NCBI GenBank assembly: GCA_050012355.1
Contig: JBEKHI010000508.1
Span: 1 to 5,270, forward strand
DNA length: 5,270 nucleotides
Source of the DNA: JBEKHI01 sp050012355
GTDB taxonomy: Bacteria; Actinomycetota; Actinomycetes; Streptosporangiales; Streptosporangiaceae
Reading direction: 5' to 3'
The notes under the pieces were generated by a model. That model was not told the origin of the DNA. It was given only the letters and a program-made list of their open reading frames with translations, and did not search any database. The first letter of the stretch is position 1. Each line of letters begins with the position of its first letter. Both the position numbers and the translations under genes were made by a program. Shown in pieces: positions 1 through 2,710 of this stretch.

Positions 1-371
1 TGCCCAGCTATATGATTCCGTCTCGTTTCGTCCATCTGGATAAAATTCCGGTGACAGATATAGGCAAGATTGATTACAGCGCGCTATCTGTCGATGTGGA
101 CTCGGAAACCATCGAAGGCGAAGGTCCGCGTGACGAGCCTGAGCGTAGAATTTCCGCTATCTGGGCGCGTATATTGAAGGTGCAAGGAGTGCCTCGCGAC
201 GCTAACTTTTTTGAGTTGGGCGGTAACTCGCTTCGCGCTACGGTGGCAGCCGGGATGATAGAGCGAGAATTTGGCGTATCACTACCGGTGGCGGATCTGT
301 TCGCAGTCCCGACCATTGCCGGTGCCGCGGCGCTAATCAGCGGTGCACGGCAGCAGAGCCAGGATCACTGA
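1..371 (+). CDS. Non-ribosomal peptide synthetase, C-terminal end (A-domain tail plus PCP), 5' partial
   Basis: This is the end of an NRPS whose N-terminal part lies outside the window; the frame is open from base 3. The first residues, PSYMIP, are the A9 motif (LPxYMIP) of an adenylation domain, and GKID (lysine codon at 66-68) is the A10 motif, whose Lys contacts substrate and AMP in both half-reactions; the usual NGK reads IGK here. A linker of about 25 residues leads to a peptidyl-carrier domain with the motif FFELGGNSLRA. Its serine (codon 228-230) is the expected 4'-phosphopantetheine attachment site. The protein ends about 45 residues after that serine, normal for a terminal PCP, with no fused thioesterase. 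The next gene begins six bases after the stop in the same frame, so the two are very probably co-transcribed. The amino acid activated cannot be inferred because the specificity-code part is missing. Codon use is markedly more AT-rich than in the regulator at 2711 onward. Confidence 0.94.
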   Translation, partial: PSYMIPSRFVHLDKIPVTDIGKIDYSALSVDVDSETIEGEGPRDEPERRISAIWARILKVQGVPRDANFFELGGNSLRATVAAGMIEREFGVSLPVADLFAVPTIAGAAALISGARQQSQDH

Positions 372-375
372 GGTG
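370..375 (+). promoter_or_regulatory. Unusually close ribosome binding site overlapping the NRPS stop
   Basis: GAGGTG overlaps the NRPS stop codon (369-371) and ends only two bases before the ATG at 378, much closer than the usual 5-9 bases. This suggests that ribosomes finishing the NRPS re-initiate on the thioesterase-like gene rather than loading independently. That is inference; the bases and spacing are seen directly. Confidence 0.45.
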
Positions 376-377
376 AC

Positions 378-1196
378 ATGTCTCAGATACGAACTGACAA
401 GGCACAGCAGCGGTATTCGCAGATGGGATCTTGGCAGCCGCTCACGAAAGCGAGCGGGAACTTGATCCTAGCGGTCGACTTCGGTGCTACAGACAGGGCA
501 GAGGCGGGCTTCCCGGACCTCGCGGGCTTGCTCAGCCCGAGGCGGACAATCTGGGAAACTAGGCAGCCTCCTACGGGAACTGAGCTAGGGGACTACGTAG
601 CTTGGTGGCTTGAGGGCCTACCGGATCAGGATTCGCCAGTTGACGCAGTGCTCGGCTATTGCGTAGGCAGCGTATTCGCGGCTGCTATCGCTTCTGAGAT
701 CGCATTGCGGCAGGATAGGGCGCCCCTACTGGTGTTCTTCGATCCGGAGCCGCCGACTCGTGGACGCCTGCTGAGGGACTTCGACACCGCGATCGACCAG
801 TTGGCTCCGATGCTGGCCGATCAGGAACAGCTGAGACTTCATGACGCGGCGGGACTGGCCCTGGATGCTTCTTCTGATTTCAGTGGTTTCTGTTCGGCGC
901 TAGTGGAGGCCTTCCGCGCGGGTGTCACCTCGGCCTTCGCGGGCCTAGCGGTCGGCCCGAAGCTCACAGCGGAACTGATGGGTTCGTTCAGCTCCTATAT
1001 CTCCTACGTCAGCGCGGCGTACCAGCCCGCGCTTCCTGAGAGCTGGCCGACCGCTACGGCCATCATCTCGCGAACGCCTCGCGACTGGGTTGAGCTGCCC
1101 AGTGAGCAGGTTCGTTTCGACGTCGATTCGGCCGGCCTCCTTCGTGACGCGGGTGTCGCGCGCACCGTCTCCAGGGTCCTGAACCGCGGCAGATGA
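378..1196 (+). CDS. Thioesterase-like alpha/beta-hydrolase with Cys nucleophile position, NRPS-associated
   Basis: This 272-aa protein resembles a free-standing type I NRPS thioesterase domain. Residues 27-36 (GNLILAVDFG) look like the first core strand. GYCVGS at 93-98 sits at the nucleophile elbow (normally GxSxG), with Cys95 in the serine position. Asp122 in the strand-end FFDPEPP lies 27 residues later, the same spacing as the Ser80-Asp107 pair of surfactin synthetase thioesterase. Residues 130-215 are a helical stretch suited to the lid. The region expected to hold the catalytic His reads FDVDSAGLL (248-256) and has none; the only His is at 155, in the lid. It could be a Cys thioesterase with altered chemistry, an acyl-binding relic or an inactive partner. 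The ATG at 378 is chosen because it directly follows the NRPS stop. Its Shine-Dalgarno-like GAGGTG (370-375) is only two bases away, so translational coupling is likely. ATG 423 is an alternative start without a visible ribosome site. Fold assignment is fairly confident, activity is not. Confidence 0.8.
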   Translation: MSQIRTDKAQQRYSQMGSWQPLTKASGNLILAVDFGATDRAEAGFPDLAGLLSPRRTIWETRQPPTGTELGDYVAWWLEGLPDQDSPVDAVLGYCVGSVFAAAIASEIALRQDRAPLLVFFDPEPPTRGRLLRDFDTAIDQLAPMLADQEQLRLHDAAGLALDASSDFSGFCSALVEAFRAGVTSAFAGLAVGPKLTAELMGSFSSYISYVSAAYQPALPESWPTATAIISRTPRDWVELPSEQVRFDVDSAGLLRDAGVARTVSRVLNRGR

Positions 1197-1221
1197 CGGC
1201 TAGCAGATCACTTTGGTTAGC
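1197..1221. other. Convergent 25-base intergenic gap without a clear terminator
   Basis: The thioesterase-like gene and the DUF929 gene end tail to tail here. Only a 4-bp inverted match (GCTA at 1199 and TAGC at 1218) is visible, too weak for an intrinsic terminator, and there is no T-run. Transcripts from both sides may overlap or end by another mechanism. Confidence 0.5.
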
Positions 1222-2121
1222 TCAGATCTCCCGTTGGAGTTTCTTCACGGCGGTGGTGCAGACACTGGCAGGTTTGTCATCTGTCAGCTTGCACAGCGCG
1301 GCGGTCATGAAGTTGGCAGTGCCGTTGACGGCCTTTGCCACCTTGGTCGACGGATTGTGCAGATCGACCGCGATCTCCTGCCAGGTCAGACCGCTGAGGA
1401 CGCCGGGGTCGTAGCTGGCGCCCACGATCAGGTAGCGGTTCCCCATATTCACGAACGGGATCGCTCCCGCATCGGAGGAAGAGACATACGGTGGGGCATC
1501 GTACTTCTTCAGCAGCGCTTCCTGGGCCGCGGTGGGCGTCTGCAGCGTGCTCTCGTCACGGTCCTGCAGCTCCACGGTCGTGAACGTCAGGTACTTACTG
1601 GCATATTTGGCGTTGATGAACGTGAACGTCGGCGTGTTGGCGTACAGGTCGGTACTGGAGGATTCCATCCCCTGCAGCCCGCTGAACGTGCCGAAGTGGC
1701 TCAGGGCGACGATCATCGCCCAGCGCTCGGCGGCGCAATACGGGCAGTACTCGGCGCCCATGTAGAGCATCTCGGGCTTGCCGCCCGACTTCAGTTTGTC
1801 GCCGGTGATCGATTGCGGCTTCTCGGACACCGACCCGGCGCCGACCTCGCGCAGCACGCTCTCCGGGACGCTGGTGGTCAGTCCGACGACCTTCGCCAGC
1901 GCCGTTCCCGTGGGGTAAGCGGACGTGGCGTTGGACGATGAGCCGCTGTTGCTGTTGGCCTTGATCACGACGAAGGCGATGACGACGGCGACCACTGCGA
2001 TGACCGCGCCACCCGCGATCAGCAGCCGGTTCCTGGTCTCCTGGCGCCGGGCGGCTGCCCGCTGGGCCGCGATCCTCTCCCGGCGATCCGGGTTCTGCTT
2101 GGCGGCGCTCGCCTTGCCCAT
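1222..2121 (-). CDS. DUF929-type membrane-anchored thioredoxin-fold protein with CPYC motif
   Basis: This 299-aa protein is not a secreted soluble enzyme but a type II (N-in) membrane protein by its layout. The first 32 residues are rich in Arg, Lys, Ala and Gln and should be cytoplasmic. Residues 33-54 are one hydrophobic membrane segment. A Ser/Asn-rich linker (56-68) follows, then an extracytoplasmic domain. That domain carries YMGAEYCPYCAAERW, with the CPYC dithiol at 126-129 (bases 1735-1746), a thioredoxin-like active-site arrangement. IPF at 221-223 is a plausible cis-proline loop facing it. Two further cysteines, 277 and 288, lie near the C-terminus and may form a structural disulfide. 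The sequence pattern matches the DUF929 family as I recall it; members lack a defined physiological role, so thiol-disulfide exchange is inference. The ATG is preceded by GAGGGAAGG at a spacing of 10 bases. The gene converges on the thioesterase-like gene with a 25-base gap and has its own upstream palindrome, so it is probably transcribed alone. Confidence 0.85.
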   Translation of the reverse strand: MGKASAAKQNPDRRERIAAQRAAARRQETRNRLLIAGGAVIAVVAVVIAFVVIKANSNSGSSSNATSAYPTGTALAKVVGLTTSVPESVLREVGAGSVSEKPQSITGDKLKSGGKPEMLYMGAEYCPYCAAERWAMIVALSHFGTFSGLQGMESSSTDLYANTPTFTFINAKYASKYLTFTTVELQDRDESTLQTPTAAQEALLKKYDAPPYVSSSDAGAIPFVNMGNRYLIVGASYDPGVLSGLTWQEIAVDLHNPSTKVAKAVNGTANFMTAALCKLTDDKPASVCTTAVKKLQREI

Positions 2122-2131
2122 CTGCCGTCGG

Positions 2132-2140
2132 CCTTCCCTC
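2132..2140 (-). promoter_or_regulatory. Ribosome binding site of the DUF929 gene
   Basis: Read on the minus strand the bases are GAGGGAAGG, ten bases before the ATG at 2121. The purine-rich run supports this start over internal ones, although the spacing is at the long end. Confidence 0.5.
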
Positions 2141-2142
2141 AG

Positions 2143-2170
2143 CGATAAGTAATCGTACGATCACTCATCG
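2143..2170. promoter_or_regulatory. 28-bp near-perfect palindrome, probable repressor operator
   Basis: The left half reads CGATAAGTAATCGT; the right half, read on the opposite strand, reads CGATGAGTGATCGT. Twelve of fourteen base pairs match, and the central ten bases (2152-2161, ATCGTACGAT) are perfectly palindromic. It begins only a few bases upstream of the Shine-Dalgarno of the DUF929 gene, where promoter and start of transcription should lie. Length and symmetry fit a dimeric or paired-dimer helix-turn-helix repressor such as the TetR family. No such regulator is encoded in the window, so the binding protein is unknown. TACGAT copies on the minus strand at 2152-2157 and 2167-2172 could act as -10 elements. 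No convincing -35 was found. Confidence 0.5.
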
Positions 2171-2174
2171 TAGG

Positions 2175-2203
2175 CGATCCGAGGCGCAGTGCGCGCCGGA
2201 TCG
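2175..2203. repeat. Imperfect hairpin upstream of the DUF929 gene
   Basis: CGATCC (2175-2180) pairs with GGATCG (2198-2203), and GGCGC (2183-2187) with GCGCC (2193-2197), giving eleven pairs with a two-base bulge and a five-base loop. No T-run follows on either strand, so a terminator role is unlikely. It may be a second protein-binding site next to the 28-bp palindrome. Confidence 0.35.
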
Positions 2204-2208
2204 GCATC

Positions 2209-2240
2209 ATCAGGAAAACGCGGGATCAGGAAAACGCGGG
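2209..2240. repeat. Perfect tandem duplication of a 16-bp unit
   Basis: ATCAGGAAAACGCGGG occurs twice head to tail (2209-2224 and 2225-2240) without mismatch. The sequence lies in the divergent intergenic region, nine bases before the long hairpin. It could come from replication slippage or be a paired binding site; perfect identity points to a recent event or active maintenance. Confidence 0.9.
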
Positions 2241-2249
2241 CAAGAGAAT

Positions 2250-2302
2250 GCCGGCCCTCACGACAGGAGTGAGGGGGGTGTCGTGAGGGCCGGCCGCTTT
2301 TT
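2250..2302 (+). terminator. Strong terminator-like hairpin with T-run, no evident upstream gene
   Basis: GCCGGCCCTCACGACA (2250-2265) and TGTCGTGAGGGCCGGC (2279-2294) are perfect 16-bp complements with a 13-base loop. Three bases later comes TTTTT (2298-2302), so the layout is that of a plus-strand intrinsic terminator. No plus-strand gene ends before it; the nearest upstream gene runs the other way. The loop contains GTGAGGG (2269-2275), a second copy of bases in the right arm (2283-2289). It could therefore pair with CCCTCAC (2255-2261) instead, giving a shorter competing hairpin. It may end a small unannotated RNA, shield the regulator from read-through, or be a dispersed palindromic element. 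Confidence 0.55.
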
Positions 2303-2495
2303 GTGGGATGAAAGGGGTCGCGGGTAATCCCTTTACACGGTCCCGATAGCGCCGGAACCTGCTGGCGCGCGCACGTTCGGCGAGCTGGCGGATGAGATCA
2401 GCGGTCACATCGTGCGCCTGGATCTCAGTGGCTGACGCCAGGTGCCGGGCGCCATCACTGATATCGGGTACCCCACTGTGATCTGGAGTCCCGCT

Positions 2496-2509
2496 TGCAA
2501 CCGTTTGCA
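2496..2509. promoter_or_regulatory. LacI-operator-like palindrome
   Basis: TGCAACCGTTTGCA is palindromic at six of seven pairs and has the central CG flanked by GCAA-type half-sites seen in many LacI-family operators. It is about 200 bases before the regulator start. No LacI-family gene is in the window, and short palindromes like this can arise by chance. Confidence 0.22.
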
Positions 2510-2602
2510 CGTGGCCTGCCTCTCCCTGCCTGCCGCGCCGCGGATGGTTTCGCGAATGCCCAGCCGCCAGTGTCTGGACCACGTCTAGTGATAATTGCTC
2601 AG

Positions 2603-2631
2603 TCTGGATCTCGTCTAGATTTTTCCTAGAT
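2603..2631 (+). promoter_or_regulatory. Three heptamers at 11-bp pitch, candidate SARP binding site
   Basis: TCTGGAT (2603-2609), TCTAGAT (2614-2620) and CCTAGAT (2625-2631) are separated by exactly four bases each; the outer two each differ from the middle one at one base. Heptamers repeated every 11 bp on one face of the helix are the known layout of binding sites for SARP-family activators, and the gene that follows encodes a protein with that DNA-binding architecture. A possible -10, TAGGCT, lies at 2650-2655, which would put the last heptamer over the -35 region. The 18-bp gap to it is longer than the 8 bp usual at SARP promoters. The heptamer bases are not the TCGAG-type core of some studied members. 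Confidence 0.45.
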
Positions 2632-2693
2632 GGGAGTGACTAGTCCCTGTAGGCTCTCTTGAAAGGGAATCGACGGAAAACGTGCGCGAGCGG

Positions 2694-2701
2694 AGAGAGG
2701 A
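2694..2701 (+). promoter_or_regulatory. Ribosome binding site of the AfsR-like regulator
   Basis: AGAGAGGA ends nine bases before GTG 2711. It supports that GTG over the in-frame GTG at 2723, which would remove the first four residues and part of the initial beta strand. Confidence 0.6.
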
Positions 2702-2710
2702 CGGGCAGCC

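Larger units (their letters stand above)
2122..2710. other. 589-base divergent intergenic region
   Basis: The region separates the minus-strand DUF929 gene from the plus-strand AfsR-like regulator. It holds the palindrome, hairpins, tandem repeat and heptamers listed separately. A 118-codon open frame on the minus strand (2226-2582, GTG start) covers the middle. Its central part, roughly residues 40-90, reads like a plausible charged helical peptide (for example DVTADLIRQLAERARA). However, its end runs through the terminator-like hairpin and the tandem repeat, I see no good ribosome site, and I do not recognise the protein. I treat it as a possible gene relic or chance frame. No tRNA, insertion sequence or CRISPR structure was seen. 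Confidence 0.6.

Noticed and set aside
1199..1221. GCTA/TAGC pair as a bidirectional terminator between the convergent genes
   Set aside because: Four pairs with a 15-base loop and no T-run is too weak.
1213..1941. 242-codon plus-strand open frame opposite the DUF929 gene
   Set aside because: Its composition is shadow-like (Arg, Gly, His, Gln), and the minus-strand product has a clear membrane segment, CPYC motif and ribosome site.
1595..2164. 189-codon minus-strand frame overlapping the DUF929 gene in another frame
   Set aside because: It is an Arg- and Gly-rich shadow of the real gene; its start lies inside the 28-bp palindrome and no domain is visible.
2311..2334. AAAGGG / CCCTTT inverted match just after the terminator-like hairpin
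   Set aside because: Six pairs with a twelve-base loop, low stability and no flanking signal; likely chance.
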